A stretch of DNA of 64,000 nucleotides, from contig NZ_VIGV01000002.1 in NCBI RefSeq assembly GCF_007858445.1, forward strand, positions 372,001 through 436,000, in the 5' to 3' direction. Positions 16,171-24,866 of this stretch are shown here, piece by piece. Position 1 is the stretch's first letter, and every line of letters starts with the position of its first letter. Made by a program: the position numbers and the translations under genes. This stretch comes from Tsukamurella sputi. Lineage in GTDB: Bacteria; Actinomycetota; Actinomycetes; Mycobacteriales; Mycobacteriaceae. Below the pieces are notes generated by a model that saw nothing but the letters and a program-made list of their open reading frames with translations, searched no databases and had not been told where the DNA came from.

Positions 16171-16175
16171 CAAGG

Positions 16176-16203
16176 AGCCCCGGCCGCGTACGCGGCCGGG
16201 GCT
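16176..16203 (+). terminator. Terminator after tRNA-Gly
   Basis: AGCCCCGGCCGCG (16176-16188) pairs with CGCGGCCGGGGCT (16191-16203), a 13-bp GC-rich stem with a very small loop, five bases after the tRNA. Confidence 0.78.
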
Positions 16204-16231
16204 TCAGCCATTTTCACGTACTGTGGCGACC

Positions 16232-16549
16232 ATGACCGCCGACCTCTTCCGGAGACCGCCCCGCTGGGGCGAGCTCTCCGCGCCGTGGGTCGCCGTCGTC
16301 GCTCTGTTCGTCGCCGGCGTCGGGATGTCCGACGGTGCCGCTGCCCTCGTGGGGATCGCCCTCGCCGTCGCGGTCGCCGCGCTGTGCCACGCCTCCACCG
16401 AACGAGATGCGGGCGCACCGTCGGGACCCGCGGCGGGACGTGAACCGGACCAGCGACTCCGCGGCGCCTATCGCCGCAGTTCCATGCCCAACGGGGCGGG
16501 CCGGCCCCGTCGACCTCGAGCACCGGGCTACGCCGCCACCGCGGCGTAG
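16232..16549 (+). CDS. DUF6412-like small membrane protein
   Basis: A 105-aa protein with two hydrophobic helices near the start (APWVAVVALFVAGVGMSDGA and LVGIALAVAVAALCHAS), followed by a basic, proline/arginine-rich tail ([21 protein letters not shown]). It resembles the DUF6412 proteins commonly found directly upstream of a second YidC in actinobacteria, and the same neighbour is present here. A role helping that insertase is inference. TACTGT ends seven bases before the ATG, so the mRNA is probably leaderless. A 12-bp hairpin (16525-16536 with 16541-16552) spans its last codons and stop and may act as a terminator or attenuator before yidC. Confidence 0.7.
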   Translation: MTADLFRRPPRWGELSAPWVAVVALFVAGVGMSDGAAALVGIALAVAVAALCHASTERDAGAPSGPAAGREPDQRLRGAYRRSSMPNGAGRPRRPRAPGYAATAA

Positions 16550-16552
16550 CCC
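16525..16552 (+). terminator. Hairpin overlapping the DUF6412-like stop codon
   Basis: GGGCTACGCCGC (16525-16536), loop CACC, GCGGCGTAGCCC (16541-16552), followed by TTCCTTCC. The stop codon lies inside the 3' arm, so translation to the end would melt it. Confidence 0.6.
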
Positions 16553-16645
16553 TTCCTTCCTTCGGCACACGCCGCACACGCAGATCCCCTTCCCCGTGCG
16601 CGTCGCGGTGACTCGCGCGCGCCCTGCCTGTGAGGTGCTTCCGTC

Positions 16646-17509
16646 ATGCTCGATGTCGTCTACTACCCCATTTCCGCGGTGCTCTGGCTCTGGCACCGCG
16701 CCTTCGGCGCTCTTCTGGGCGCGGACAACGGCTTCGCCTGGGCCCTGTCCGTCGTCTTCCTCGTCTTCACGGTGCGCGCCCTGCTGCTGTGGCCCGGCAT
16801 CGTCTCGGCGCGGACCGGCCGTCGCCTGCAGAAGATGCGGCCCGAGCTGGATGCGCTGCGCACGAAGCACGGTGCGGACACGCAGAAGCTCGCCCTGGAG
16901 ACGCAGAGGCTCCAGCGCGAGCACGGCGTTCGGCCGATGCTCGGCTGCCTGCCCGCGCTGGTCCAGATCCCGGTCTTCTTCGGCCTCTACCACGTGCTGC
17001 GCTCGTTCAACCGCACCGGAACCGGCGTCGGACAGCTCGGCCTCACGCCCGAGCAGAACGCGACCACGGCGAACTACCTCTTCTCGGCGCACGACGTCCA
17101 GTCCTTCCTCGCCGCCCGGCTGTTCGGCGCGCCGATCTCCGTCTCGATGTCCAGCTCCGACACCGTGCTCGCGTCGTTCGCGCAGTTCGGTGGTGTGCCC
17201 AGCCTCGCGACGATCGCGGCCGTCGCCCTCCCGCTCATGCTGATCGCGTGCCTCGCGACGCACATCAACACCCGCTTCTCGCTGAGCCACCAGAGCGCCG
17301 ACCCCTCGAATCCGATGCAGGCCGACCTGACGCGGAAGCTGATGCTGTGGGTCATGCCGGTCGGCAGTGTCGTCGCCGGACCTGTGTTGCCGATCGCGAT
17401 CCTGCTCTATTGGGTCGCCAACAACGCCTGGACCTACGCCCAGCAGCACCTCGTGCACGCCGTTCTCGAAAGAGAGGAGTCGCGCGGCTCGGCCCGCAGT
17501 AGCGTGTGA
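16646..17509 (+). CDS. yidC: YidC/Oxa1-family membrane protein insertase (short, second copy type)
   Basis: A 287-aa inner-membrane insertase with about five helices. The hydrophobic start is FGALLGADNGFAWALSVVF. A cytoplasmic coiled-coil-like loop follows (RRLQKMRPELDALRTKHGAD). The signature arginine-containing helix is VRALLLWPGIVSARTGRR, and the conserved GCLPALVQIPVFFGLYHVLR is at about residues 99-118. It lacks the large periplasmic domain and long basic tail. The housekeeping yidC of this group normally sits near rpmH and rnpA at the origin; this context has none of those genes, so this is probably the second, accessory copy. It follows the DUF6412-like gene by 96 bases. Confidence 0.92.
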   Translation: MLDVVYYPISAVLWLWHRAFGALLGADNGFAWALSVVFLVFTVRALLLWPGIVSARTGRRLQKMRPELDALRTKHGADTQKLALETQRLQREHGVRPMLGCLPALVQIPVFFGLYHVLRSFNRTGTGVGQLGLTPEQNATTANYLFSAHDVQSFLAARLFGAPISVSMSSSDTVLASFAQFGGVPSLATIAAVALPLMLIACLATHINTRFSLSHQSADPSNPMQADLTRKLMLWVMPVGSVVAGPVLPIAILLYWVANNAWTYAQQHLVHAVLEREESRGSARSSV

Positions 17510-17547
17510 CGAGGACCGCGATCGATCGACTCAACACGGGAGCGACC

Positions 17548-17886
17548 ATGGCTACGACGGTGACCGACGAGCAGATCCAGGACCTGGTGCAGGCCGCACA
17601 CCCGTTCAGTCTGGTCCTGCTCCGCTGGGGGCCGAGGCGCCGACAGGACGGCGCCGAGGCGATCGAACGCGAGCATCAGCGGCGCATGGTGTCGCTGCGC
17701 GCGGACGGGGTGATCGCCATCCTGTGCCCGATCCTCGACGACGCGATGGCCGGCATGGCGGTCATGACGGTGCCCGTCGAGCGAGCACAGGAGATCATCG
17801 CTGACGACCCGTGCGTCCGCGCCGAGATGATGCACAGCGAGGTGTACCCCTGCCTGAGTTTCCCCGGAGACTCACTGCCCGGGTGA
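17548..17886 (+). CDS. YCII-related domain protein
   Basis: A 112-aa protein with a ferredoxin-like alpha/beta fold typical of YciI proteins. The N-terminal half has FSLVLLRWGP at the first strand. The motif DGVIAILCPILDDAMAGMAVMTV covers the central strands, and the C-terminal strand (IIADDPCVRAEMMHSEVYPC) follows. The His-Asp dyad of catalytic YciI enzymes is not obvious, so it may have no enzymatic role. The start is chosen at ATG 17548 after ACGGGAG rather than an upstream ATG-less extension. It is 38 bases after yidC and might share its transcript. Confidence 0.75.
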   Translation: MATTVTDEQIQDLVQAAHPFSLVLLRWGPRRRQDGAEAIEREHQRRMVSLRADGVIAILCPILDDAMAGMAVMTVPVERAQEIIADDPCVRAEMMHSEVYPCLSFPGDSLPG

Positions 17887-17966
17887 TCGTGGCGGCCGCG
17901 ACCGGCGGGAATGGACGGAACCCGGTCGGCTGTCCACCGCCGGTGACCGCCTGCTAACTTCCGAGC

Positions 17967-19529
17967 GTGAGCGAATCCACACCGGAGCAGGCCCTGGGCG
18001 ACCGCGTCCGTGCCGCGTACGCGGCGATCACCGACGAGGCGCGCGCCGAGAAGGTGGCCAAGCAGCACGCGCGGGGGAAGATGACCGCCCGCGAGCGGGT
18101 GGCTCTGCTCGCGAACGGTGGCTTCCACGAGTTCGGCGCGCTCGCCGGGCCGGGGCCGGCCCAGCAGGGTGCCGCTCCTCTGGTCGCTCCGGGAGACGGC
18201 GTGGTGACCGGTATCGGGTACGTCGACGGCCGGCCCGCGGCGATCGCGGCCTTCGACTTCACGGTGCTCGGCGGCAGCAACGGTGCCACCGGCATGGCGA
18301 AGTTGGACCGGTGCGCCGAGCGCGCGCTGCTCGACGGGATTCCGCTGATCATGCTCATGGACGGCGGCGGCCACCGCATGCAGGAGGCGCTCGACTCCCG
18401 CCTCGCCGCACCGGGGTCGAAGCTGCTCCTGCGCCTGGCCGACCTGTCCGGCCACGTGCCCCTGGTGGCCGGGATGATGGGCCCCGGATTCGGTGCGCCC
18501 GCGAACATCTCGGCGTGCTGCGACTTCGTGACCATCGTCCGGGGCATGGGCACCATCGGGATCTCGTCGGCGCCGTTGGTACAGGCGGCCACCGGCGAGA
18601 ACCTCACCAACGAGGAGATCGGCGGCGCGGACCTGCAGGCGGAACGCGGTGTCGTCGACGTGGTCACCGACACCGAACAGGAGTCGGTGGACGCGATCCG
18701 CGCCTTCCTCAGCTACCTTCCCGCGTCGTCCGCCGGCGAACCGATGATCTCCGCGGGCCCCCACGAACCCGGTGACACCGCCGACGGCCTCGACACCCTG
18801 GTCCCGTCGTCGATGCGGCAGGCCTACGACGTGGTGGACGTGATCGAGGGCATCGCCGACATCGACACCGTCTTCGAGCTCAAGCGGCTGCACGCTCCGA
18901 ACATCGTGACCGCCTTCGCCCGGATCGACGGGCGCCCGGTGGGCGTCGTCGCGAACCAGCCCCGCTTCCACGCGGGCGCGCTCGACGCCAACGCGTGCGA
19001 GAAGGCCGCGCACTTCATCGCCGTCTGCGACACCTTCGGGCTGCCCCTGCTGATCCTCATCGACCTGCCCGGCTTCCTCGTCGGCGCGGGCGCGGAGGAG
19101 ACGAACCTGGTACGGCGCAGCGCGCGCCTCGGCTACGAGCTGGCGGCGGCGACGGTGCCGCGGTTCGTGATCGTGACCCGCAAGGCCTACGGCGCGGCGT
19201 ACATCGCGATGGGCGGCGGCCGCAGCATCGAGGCCGACCTCTCGCTGGCGTGGCCGACGGCGGAGATCTGCGCGATCCCCATCGAGAGCGCCGTCGACCT
19301 CGCCTTCCGCTCGCAGTACGAGGCCGCACCCGATCCGGCGAAGGCCCGCGGCGATCTCATCACGCTGTTCCAGGCCAACGTGGATCCGCTGCTCGCGGCC
19401 GACGGCTTCGGGATCGACGACGTGGTGCTCCCGTCGGCGACGCGTCCGATGCTCGCGGAGGCGCTGGGCCGGGTCCGGCGGCGGCCGCCCCGGGTACCGC
19501 ACAAGCGCAGGTCGATCTCGCCGATCTAG
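17967..19529 (+). CDS. Acyl-CoA carboxylase carboxyltransferase (beta) subunit
   Basis: A 520-aa biotin-dependent carboxyltransferase of the AccD/PccB type. The N-terminal crotonase-like half carries KMTARERVALLANGGFHEFG and the oxyanion segment GGSNGATGMAKLDR. The C-terminal half has DLPGFLVGAGAEETNLVRR (about 359-377) and KAYGAAYIAMGGG. No biotin carboxylase or BCCP gene is adjacent, so it must use subunits encoded elsewhere. The large substrate family (acetyl, propionyl, long-chain) cannot be told apart here. TAACTT ends six bases before the GTG, which indicates a leaderless transcript. The next gene is convergent. Confidence 0.9.
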   Translation: MSESTPEQALGDRVRAAYAAITDEARAEKVAKQHARGKMTARERVALLANGGFHEFGALAGPGPAQQGAAPLVAPGDGVVTGIGYVDGRPAAIAAFDFTVLGGSNGATGMAKLDRCAERALLDGIPLIMLMDGGGHRMQEALDSRLAAPGSKLLLRLADLSGHVPLVAGMMGPGFGAPANISACCDFVTIVRGMGTIGISSAPLVQAATGENLTNEEIGGADLQAERGVVDVVTDTEQESVDAIRAFLSYLPASSAGEPMISAGPHEPGDTADGLDTLVPSSMRQAYDVVDVIEGIADIDTVFELKRLHAPNIVTAFARIDGRPVGVVANQPRFHAGALDANACEKAAHFIAVCDTFGLPLLILIDLPGFLVGAGAEETNLVRRSARLGYELAAATVPRFVIVTRKAYGAAYIAMGGGRSIEADLSLAWPTAEICAIPIESAVDLAFRSQYEAAPDPAKARGDLITLFQANVDPLLAADGFGIDDVVLPSATRPMLAEALGRVRRRPPRVPHKRRSISPI

Positions 19530-19539
19530 CACCCCTTTC

Positions 19540-20058
19540 TCAGGCCCGACGGTGCCGCCGCACCGCGTCCGTGTTGGCGCAGCGGGGCGAACAGTAGGAC
19601 TGCCGGCCACCCCGGCTGGTGTCGGCGAACACCCGGGCACAGCCCGCTCGGGCGCACGCGCCGAGCCGTGCGCCCTCGGCCTCCGTCGTGAAGATCGCGA
19701 GCCCGCCAGCGGTCACGGCCTTCACGCGCCCCAGCAGGGACTCGGCCTCGGGAGTGAAGTGCAGATGGGGGCGCCAGTCGTCGTGCGCGGTGAGGTAGAT
19801 CCCGGCGGTGCCCTCCTCCAGGAGGCGGTTCACCGCGGCGCATCGATCGTCGACGGTCGTCGCGACGAAGGGGGCCCGCAGCAACACCGTCCACGCCCCG
19901 AGGCCGTCCACCGCACCGTCGTCGATGTCGATCCGGCGGATCTCGTGTTCGTGCAGCGCGCCGACCACCCGGTCCTCGGACCAGTCACCGTCGGCAAGGA
20001 GGTTGACCAGGTCGACGGAGAGCCGCACCCCGGTCATGTTGTCGTGATCGAACTGCAC
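19540..20058 (-). CDS. CGNR zinc-finger regulator with ABATE-type N-terminal domain
   Basis: A 172-aa putative DNA-binding regulator. The N-terminal part ([27 protein letters not shown]) fits the ABATE domain. The C-terminus has the four-cysteine finger [12 protein letters not shown]...YCSPRCAN with C-x4-C and C-x3-C pairs and ends in the basic stretch [10 protein letters not shown], which normally contacts DNA. Targets are unknown. The gene follows the 57-aa CxC gene by seven bases on the same strand. It is convergent with the carboxyltransferase gene, leaving a 10-base gap. Confidence 0.88.
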   Translation of the reverse strand: MQFDHDNMTGVRLSVDLVNLLADGDWSEDRVVGALHEHEIRRIDIDDGAVDGLGAWTVLLRAPFVATTVDDRCAAVNRLLEEGTAGIYLTAHDDWRPHLHFTPEAESLLGRVKAVTAGGLAIFTTEAEGARLGACARAGCARVFADTSRGGRQSYCSPRCANTDAVRRHRRA

Positions 20059-20065
20059 GGATCGA

Positions 20066-20239
20066 TCATCCCGCTCGCACGGTGATCCCGGGTCCCGACA
20101 CGGGCACCTCGGCGCTCGCGCCCACGAGCTTCATCCGCCGAGCACCGCAGGCGCAGCGCTGGTACATCACGACCCCTTCGCTGGTCGGATGATGCGATTC
20201 GGTCTCCCACGTGTGGATCCGCGTCTCGTTCTGGTTCAT
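20066..20239 (-). CDS. Small CxC protein of 57 residues, hypothetical
   Basis: A short gene read as [14 protein letters not shown] at the start and GITVRAG at the end. It contains [13 protein letters not shown] at residues 25-37, with cysteines 29 and 31, and three histidines upstream (H9, H16, H17). Similar tiny proteins with a CxCG motif are common in actinobacteria and have no assigned role; metal binding is a reasonable guess. Stop and neighbouring start are seven bases apart, so it is the first gene of an operon with the CGNR regulator. It is divergent from copA; the 126 bases between them hold the copper operator. Codon use matches a real high-GC gene. Confidence 0.7.
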   Translation of the reverse strand: MNQNETRIHTWETESHHPTSEGVVMYQRCACGARRMKLVGASAEVPVSGPGITVRAG

Positions 20240-20314
20240 GCGTTTCAGCGTGCGACCGGCTCATTGGACGTTTCAACCGTTACACCCCGTGGACGACGGC
20301 CCGACATTCCGGCG

Positions 20315-20333
20315 TACCCTAGGGGGGTATTAT
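20315..20333 (+). promoter_or_regulatory. Copper operon operator and -10, probable CsoR site
   Basis: TACCCTAGGGGGGTA (20315-20329) is the CsoR-type pseudopalindrome (TACCC...GGGTA with a G-rich centre). It overlaps the likely -10 hexamer TATTAT (20328-20333). Bound CsoR would hide the -10; copper would release it. copA starts 33 bases downstream and csoR is the next gene, giving negative autoregulation. No good -35 is visible. Confidence 0.85.
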
Positions 20334-20365
20334 GGGTTGTGCGGACAGGAAAGGCGGGAGCGGTG

Positions 20366-22615
20366 ATGAATCCGACTGGAACCCGCCCCGGCGGGACCAC
20401 TGTCGATCTCGAGATCGAGGGCATGACGTGCGCCTCGTGCGCGAACCGTATCGAGCGCAAGCTGAACAAGCTCGACGGGGTCCGCGCCTCCGTCAACTTC
20501 GCCACTGAGAGGGCCCATGTCACCGCGCCGTCCGGTACCGACGTGGCAGTCCTGCTCACGACCGTCGAACAGGCCGGGTACTCCGCGCACCTACCCGTCC
20601 CGCCGAGCGCCGGCGAGAGCGAGCAGGCCGGTCACGCCAACGAGGCCACCGCCGCGCTGCGCCGCCGACTGCTGGTCAGCGCCGCGCTGACGATGCCGGT
20701 CATCGCGATGGCGATGATCCCGGCACTGCAGTTCGACCACTGGCAGTGGCTGTCCCTGGCCCTCGCCTCGCCGGTGGCGGTGTGGGGCGCGCTGCCCTTC
20801 CATCGCGCGGCGTGGACGAATCTCCGGCACGGCGCCGCCACGATGGACACCCTCGTCTCGATCGGCGTGCTCGCCGCGTTCGGCTGGTCGGCGTACGCGT
20901 TGTTCTGGGGCTCGGCGGGTATGACCGGCATGAAGCACCCCTTCACCGTGACGATCGAGCGGGCGGACGGCGCCGCCAACATCTACCTCGAGGCCGCGGC
21001 GGGTGTCACCACCTTCCTCCTCGCAGGCAGGTACTTCGAGGCGAAGAGCAAGCGGCAGGCCGGCGCCGCCCTCCGCGCCCTGCTGGAGCTCGGAGCGAAG
21101 GACGCGACCGTGCTCCGCGACGGCACCGAGACGCTCGTCCCGATCGACGACCTGCTGGTCGGTGACGAGTTCGTGGTGCGGCCCGGCGAGAAGATCGCCA
21201 CCGACGGCATCGTCGTCGCGGGCAGGTCCGCGGTCGATGCGTCGATGCTCACAGGGGAGGCGGTCCCGGTCGAGGTTCGCGTCGGCGATCCCGTGACCGG
21301 GGCGACGGTCAACGCCGGCGGCCGGCTCGTCGTCCGCGCGACGCGCATCGGTGCGGACACCCAGCTGGCCCGGATGAGCCGTCTCGTCGAGGACGCGCAG
21401 GCGGGCAAGGCCACCGTGCAACGGCTGGCCGACCGGATCTCCGGCGTCTTCGTACCGATCGTCCTCGCGATCGCGGTGGGTGCGCTGGGGTTCTGGCTCG
21501 GCACCGGACATCCCGTCTCGACGGCGCTCACCGCTGCGGTCTCGGTGCTCATCATCGCCTGCCCCTGCGCACTCGGCCTCGCAACCCCGACGGCCCTGCT
21601 CGTCGGCACCGGACGCGCCGCACAACTCGGCATCCTCATCAAAGGTCCCGAGGCCCTGGAGAACACCCGGGGCATCGACACCGTCGTCCTCGACAAGACC
21701 GGGACCGTGACCACCGGCGTCATGACTCTGCAGGCCGTGCACCCGGCCGCCGGCTCCTCCGGCGACGACGTCCTCGCTGCCGCCGCGGCACTGGAGGCCG
21801 CTTCCGAGCACCCGATCGCGCGCGCCGTCGTCCGCGCCGCACCGCCGCCACTCGCCCCGGTCGAGGACTTCGCCGCGGTCCCCGGACTCGGCGTCCGCGG
21901 CGTCGTCCGCGGACGCACGGTGACCGTCGGGCGGCCGCGCCTCCTCGACGAGGACGCGATGCCCTTGTCCGCCGACCTGCGCGCGGCGGTCCACGAGGCC
22001 GAGCACCGGGGCCAGACCGCGATCGCCGTCGGCTGGGACGGAGCCGCACGTGGCGTGCTCGTCGTCTCGGACGAGGTCAAGGCCACCTCGGCGGCCGCGA
22101 TCGACGAGCTGCGAAGAATGGGCCTGCGCCCGCTCATGCTCACCGGCGACAACGAATCCGCCGCCCGCTTCATCGCGGCCCGGGTCGGCGTCGACGAGGT
22201 CGTTGCCGGCGTGCTGCCCGAGCAGAAGGTGGAGACGATCCGCCGGCTCCGGTCCGAGGGACGGTCGGTCGCGATGGTCGGCGACGGGGTGAACGACGCC
22301 GCCGCGCTCGCCACCGCCGACCTCGGCATCGCCATGGGGACCGGCACCGACGCCGCGATCGAAGCGGCGGACCTCACACTGGTCAGCGGCGACCTGCGGA
22401 CCGTCGTGGACGCGGTCCGACTCTCCCGGCGCACCCTGCGCACCATCAGGACGAACCTGTTCTGGGCCTTCGCCTACAACGTGGCGGCACTCCCTCTCGC
22501 CGCCGCCGGACTGCTCAACCCGATGCTCGCCGGCGCCGCGATGGCGCTGTCCTCCGTCTTCGTGGTCGCCAACAGCCTGCGACTGCGGAGCTTCCGCCCC
22601 CAGAAGGGATACTGA
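20366..22615 (+). CDS. copA: Copper-exporting P1B-type ATPase
   Basis: A 749-aa heavy-metal pump. It has one N-terminal metal-binding domain with MTCASC (C22, C25). Two helices lead to the actuator domain with [10 protein letters not shown]. The membrane metal site CPC is at 399-401 in IIACPCALG, typical for Cu(I). The phosphorylation site DKTGT starts at D443; HP in SEHPIARAV and [10 protein letters not shown] mark the ATP-binding domain. These features support Cu(I) export to the outside. The ATG at 20366 has GGCGGGAG before it. csoR follows after five bases, and the CsoR site covers the promoter. There is no CopZ chaperone next to it. Confidence 0.96.
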   Translation: MNPTGTRPGGTTVDLEIEGMTCASCANRIERKLNKLDGVRASVNFATERAHVTAPSGTDVAVLLTTVEQAGYSAHLPVPPSAGESEQAGHANEATAALRRRLLVSAALTMPVIAMAMIPALQFDHWQWLSLALASPVAVWGALPFHRAAWTNLRHGAATMDTLVSIGVLAAFGWSAYALFWGSAGMTGMKHPFTVTIERADGAANIYLEAAAGVTTFLLAGRYFEAKSKRQAGAALRALLELGAKDATVLRDGTETLVPIDDLLVGDEFVVRPGEKIATDGIVVAGRSAVDASMLTGEAVPVEVRVGDPVTGATVNAGGRLVVRATRIGADTQLARMSRLVEDAQAGKATVQRLADRISGVFVPIVLAIAVGALGFWLGTGHPVSTALTAAVSVLIIACPCALGLATPTALLVGTGRAAQLGILIKGPEALENTRGIDTVVLDKTGTVTTGVMTLQAVHPAAGSSGDDVLAAAAALEAASEHPIARAVVRAAPPPLAPVEDFAAVPGLGVRGVVRGRTVTVGRPRLLDEDAMPLSADLRAAVHEAEHRGQTAIAVGWDGAARGVLVVSDEVKATSAAAIDELRRMGLRPLMLTGDNESAARFIAARVGVDEVVAGVLPEQKVETIRRLRSEGRSVAMVGDGVNDAAALATADLGIAMGTGTDAAIEAADLTLVSGDLRTVVDAVRLSRRTLRTIRTNLFWAFAYNVAALPLAAAGLLNPMLAGAAMALSSVFVVANSLRLRSFRPQKGY

Positions 22616-22620
22616 TCGCC

Positions 22621-22941
22621 ATGACCACCGTGAACGACAACGGCGAGCACCACGCCGGCCCGCATGGATACATGTCCGACAAGGACGAGTACCTCAAGCG
22701 GCTGCGGCGCATCGAGGGGCAGGCGCGCGGCCTGCAGCGGATGGTCGAGGAGGAGAAGTACTGCATCGACATCCTCACGCAGGTCTCCGCCATGACCAAG
22801 GCGCTGCAGGCCGTCGGGCTGGGGCTGCTCGAGGATCACATGAGTCACTGCGTCGTGGATGCGGCCCGCTCCGGCGACGAGGCGGAGACCGCGGCCAAGA
22901 TCAAAGAGGCGTCCGACGCGATCGCCCGCTTCACCCGCTGA
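22621..22941 (+). CDS. csoR: Copper-sensing transcriptional repressor CsoR
   Basis: A 106-aa all-helical repressor of the CsoR/RcnR family. The copper ligands C48, H73 and C77 are present, with the spacing (25 and 4) of the M. tuberculosis prototype. The basic helix LKRLRRIEGQARGLQRMVE at about 25-43 contacts DNA. Apo protein represses; Cu(I) releases it. It is co-transcribed with copA, five bases downstream of it, and its own operator is at 20315-20329, which makes the operon self-limiting. A terminator-like hairpin lies 144 bases downstream, after an unexplained palindrome. Confidence 0.96.
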   Translation: MTTVNDNGEHHAGPHGYMSDKDEYLKRLRRIEGQARGLQRMVEEEKYCIDILTQVSAMTKALQAVGLGLLEDHMSHCVVDAARSGDEAETAAKIKEASDAIARFTR

Positions 22942-23025
22942 ACCACGCGGCCCCTCGCGGCGGAATCGGCAGAATCGGCGGACGGAAAGATCGCAAACCC
23001 CTGGCCCAATTACGACACGTTCCCG

Positions 23026-23118
23026 TACAGTGTCTGTTGTCAGTGAAGTGAGACGTGTCTCACACTCCGGCACCCTCACCCATGCACCCGCCCGGCCCCA
23101 CACCTAGCCGGGCGGGTG
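23026..23118 (+). ncRNA. Candidate small RNA unit with palindrome and terminator
   Basis: Between convergent csoR and zapE lie TACAGT (23026-23031, possible -10), a palindrome GTGAGAC-GT-GTCTCAC (23048-23063), and a strong hairpin: CACCCGCCCGGC (23085-23096) with GCCGGGCGGGTG (23107-23118), then TTGGTGTGTT. Convergent genes need terminators but not operators, so a short transcript of about 80 bases is possible. No -35 is visible. The minimal reading is just a terminator for csoR and zapE. Confidence 0.4.
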
Positions 23119-23134
23119 TTGGTGTGTTCAGGGG

Positions 23135-24160
23135 CTACTTCGCTTCGGCGGAGGCGAAGCGCGACAGCGCCAGCAGACGCGACGTGGCGCGCAGGTACTT
23201 CTTGCGGTAGCCGCCGGCCAGCATCTCGGCGGTGAAGATCTCGTCGAGCTTCGCTCCGGACACCAGGACCGGGATGCCCGCGTCGTAGAGCCGGTCCGCG
23301 AGCACCACGATGCGCAGCGCCACCGTCTGATTGTCCGCGGGGTGCACACCGCTGATGCAGACCTTCGAGATCCCCTCGACGAGCTGCTTGTACCGCGAGG
23401 GGTGCAGCTTCGACAGGTGCAGGGACAGCGCGTCGAAACTGTCGAGCGTCGCCGTCGGATCCGCCTCCGCGATCGCGACGAGCTCATCGTCCGAGAGGGG
23501 GTCGGGCGCTGGCGGCAGGTCGCGGTGCCGGTAGTCGGGGCCGTCGACACGGACGGACTCGAACACCGAGCTGAGCTTGTTGATCTCCCGAAGGAAGTCC
23601 TGGGCGGCGAACCGTCCCTCTCCCAGCTGCCCGGGCAGTGTGTTCGACGTCGCGACGATGGACACGCCGCGCGCCGACAACTCGGTCAGCAGCCGCGACA
23701 TCACCATCGTGTCGCCCGGATCGTCGAGCTCGAACTCGTCGATGCAGATGACGCTGTGGTCGGCCAGGTACTCGACGCACTGGTTGAAGCCGAGCGCGCC
23801 CACGAGGTGCGTGTACTCGACGAAGGTGCCGAAGGACTTCGGCGACGGGACGCTGTGGAAGATCGACGCCAGGAGGTGGGTCTTACCGACGCCGAAGCCG
23901 CCGTCGAGGTAGAGGCCCACACCGTGCGGCGGGGTGCTCTTGCGGCCGAAGAGGCCCTTCTTGTTCCGCTGCTTGGTCAGCTTGATGACATCGTCGACGA
24001 ACCGCCGGCCGATCTTCACGGCCGCCGCCTGGGTCGGCTGGTTCGGGTCCGGGATGTAGGAGTCGAAGCTGACCTCGCTGAACATCTCCGGGGGAACGAG
24101 CTGCTCCACCATCTGCTCCGGCGTCACCGTCGGGTTGCGATCCACGAGATGCAGCGTCAT
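23135..24160 (-). CDS. zapE: AFG1-like ATPase, cell division protein ZapE
   Basis: A 341-aa AAA+ type ATPase. Walker A GGFGVGKTH is at 87-95 and Walker B SVICIDEFELDD at about 134-145; an arginine-rich sensor region follows (TSNTLPGQLGEGRFAAQDFL). In E. coli ZapE binds the Z-ring under stress; in mitochondria AFG1 helps quality control. The position matches Rv2670c of M. tuberculosis, next to the RibD-like gene. ATCATA on the plus strand at 24169-24174 reads TATGAT eight bases before the ATG, so it may be leaderless. It is divergent from the RibD-like gene with a 58-base gap. Confidence 0.9.
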   Translation of the reverse strand: MTLHLVDRNPTVTPEQMVEQLVPPEMFSEVSFDSYIPDPNQPTQAAAVKIGRRFVDDVIKLTKQRNKKGLFGRKSTPPHGVGLYLDGGFGVGKTHLLASIFHSVPSPKSFGTFVEYTHLVGALGFNQCVEYLADHSVICIDEFELDDPGDTMVMSRLLTELSARGVSIVATSNTLPGQLGEGRFAAQDFLREINKLSSVFESVRVDGPDYRHRDLPPAPDPLSDDELVAIAEADPTATLDSFDALSLHLSKLHPSRYKQLVEGISKVCISGVHPADNQTVALRIVVLADRLYDAGIPVLVSGAKLDEIFTAEMLAGGYRKKYLRATSRLLALSRFASAEAK

Positions 24161-24218
24161 GAGTGGTGATCATATCCGCTGGTCGTCACCGTCGAAAATC
24201 CCGCGCTACGGTCGTGAC

Positions 24219-24830
24219 GTGATCGAGCCACTGCCCGCGGACGACGCCGCCCTCGCCCTCGCCTACGCCCATCCCGCCGCCGAGGGACGCGCCTACGTGC
24301 GCGCCAACATGATCAGTTCCCTCGACGGGTCGTCCACCGCGGCAGGACTGTCCGGCGGTCTCGGCGGCGACGGTGACCGACGGGTCTTCCGCGCCCTGCG
24401 CGCCGCCGCCGACGTCGTCCTCGTCGGTGCGGCGACGGTGCGCGACGAGGACTACGGCACACCCGAGCACCCCGCGCTCGCGGTCGTGACGCGCGGGACG
24501 CTCGCCCGGACCCCGCGCCTGTACCCCGCGGACGGGCCGGAACCGATCGTCTACTCGGGACACGGCGGATCGGTGGACCTGCACGCGGTGCTCGACGACC
24601 TGTACGCCCGCGGCCACCGCCGGGTGCTCGCCGAGGGCGGCCCCGGCGTCCTCGGCGCGCTGCTCGCGGCGGGACTCGTCGACGAGCTGTGCCTGACGAT
24701 CGCACCGATCGTGGCGGGCGGCGACGGCAAGCGGATCGTGACCGGCCCCGACCTGCCGCTCGACCGCTGGCACCGGCGCCACGTCCTGGCCGACGACGAG
24801 GGCTACCTCTACTCCCGCTGGGCGCGCTGA
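24219..24830 (+). CDS. RibD C-terminal-domain reductase (pyrimidine reductase family)
   Basis: A 203-aa dihydrofolate-reductase-fold protein. Typical features are the N-terminal RAYVRANMISSLDGSSTAAG, VFRALRAAADVVLVGAATVR, and LAEGGPGVLGALLAAGLVDE (about 131-150). Standalone members of this family next to zapE in mycobacteria (Rv2671, from memory) have been linked to reductase activity that can replace DHFR; the riboflavin role is not certain without the deaminase half. TACGGT ends six bases before the GTG start. It is transcribed away from zapE and is followed by the exported hydrolase-like gene. Confidence 0.88.
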   Translation: MIEPLPADDAALALAYAHPAAEGRAYVRANMISSLDGSSTAAGLSGGLGGDGDRRVFRALRAAADVVLVGAATVRDEDYGTPEHPALAVVTRGTLARTPRLYPADGPEPIVYSGHGGSVDLHAVLDDLYARGHRRVLAEGGPGVLGALLAAGLVDELCLTIAPIVAGGDGKRIVTGPDLPLDRWHRRHVLADDEGYLYSRWAR

Positions 24831-24866
24831 CGCCCCGCACGCGCCGATCTGGTTACTGTGAACGGC

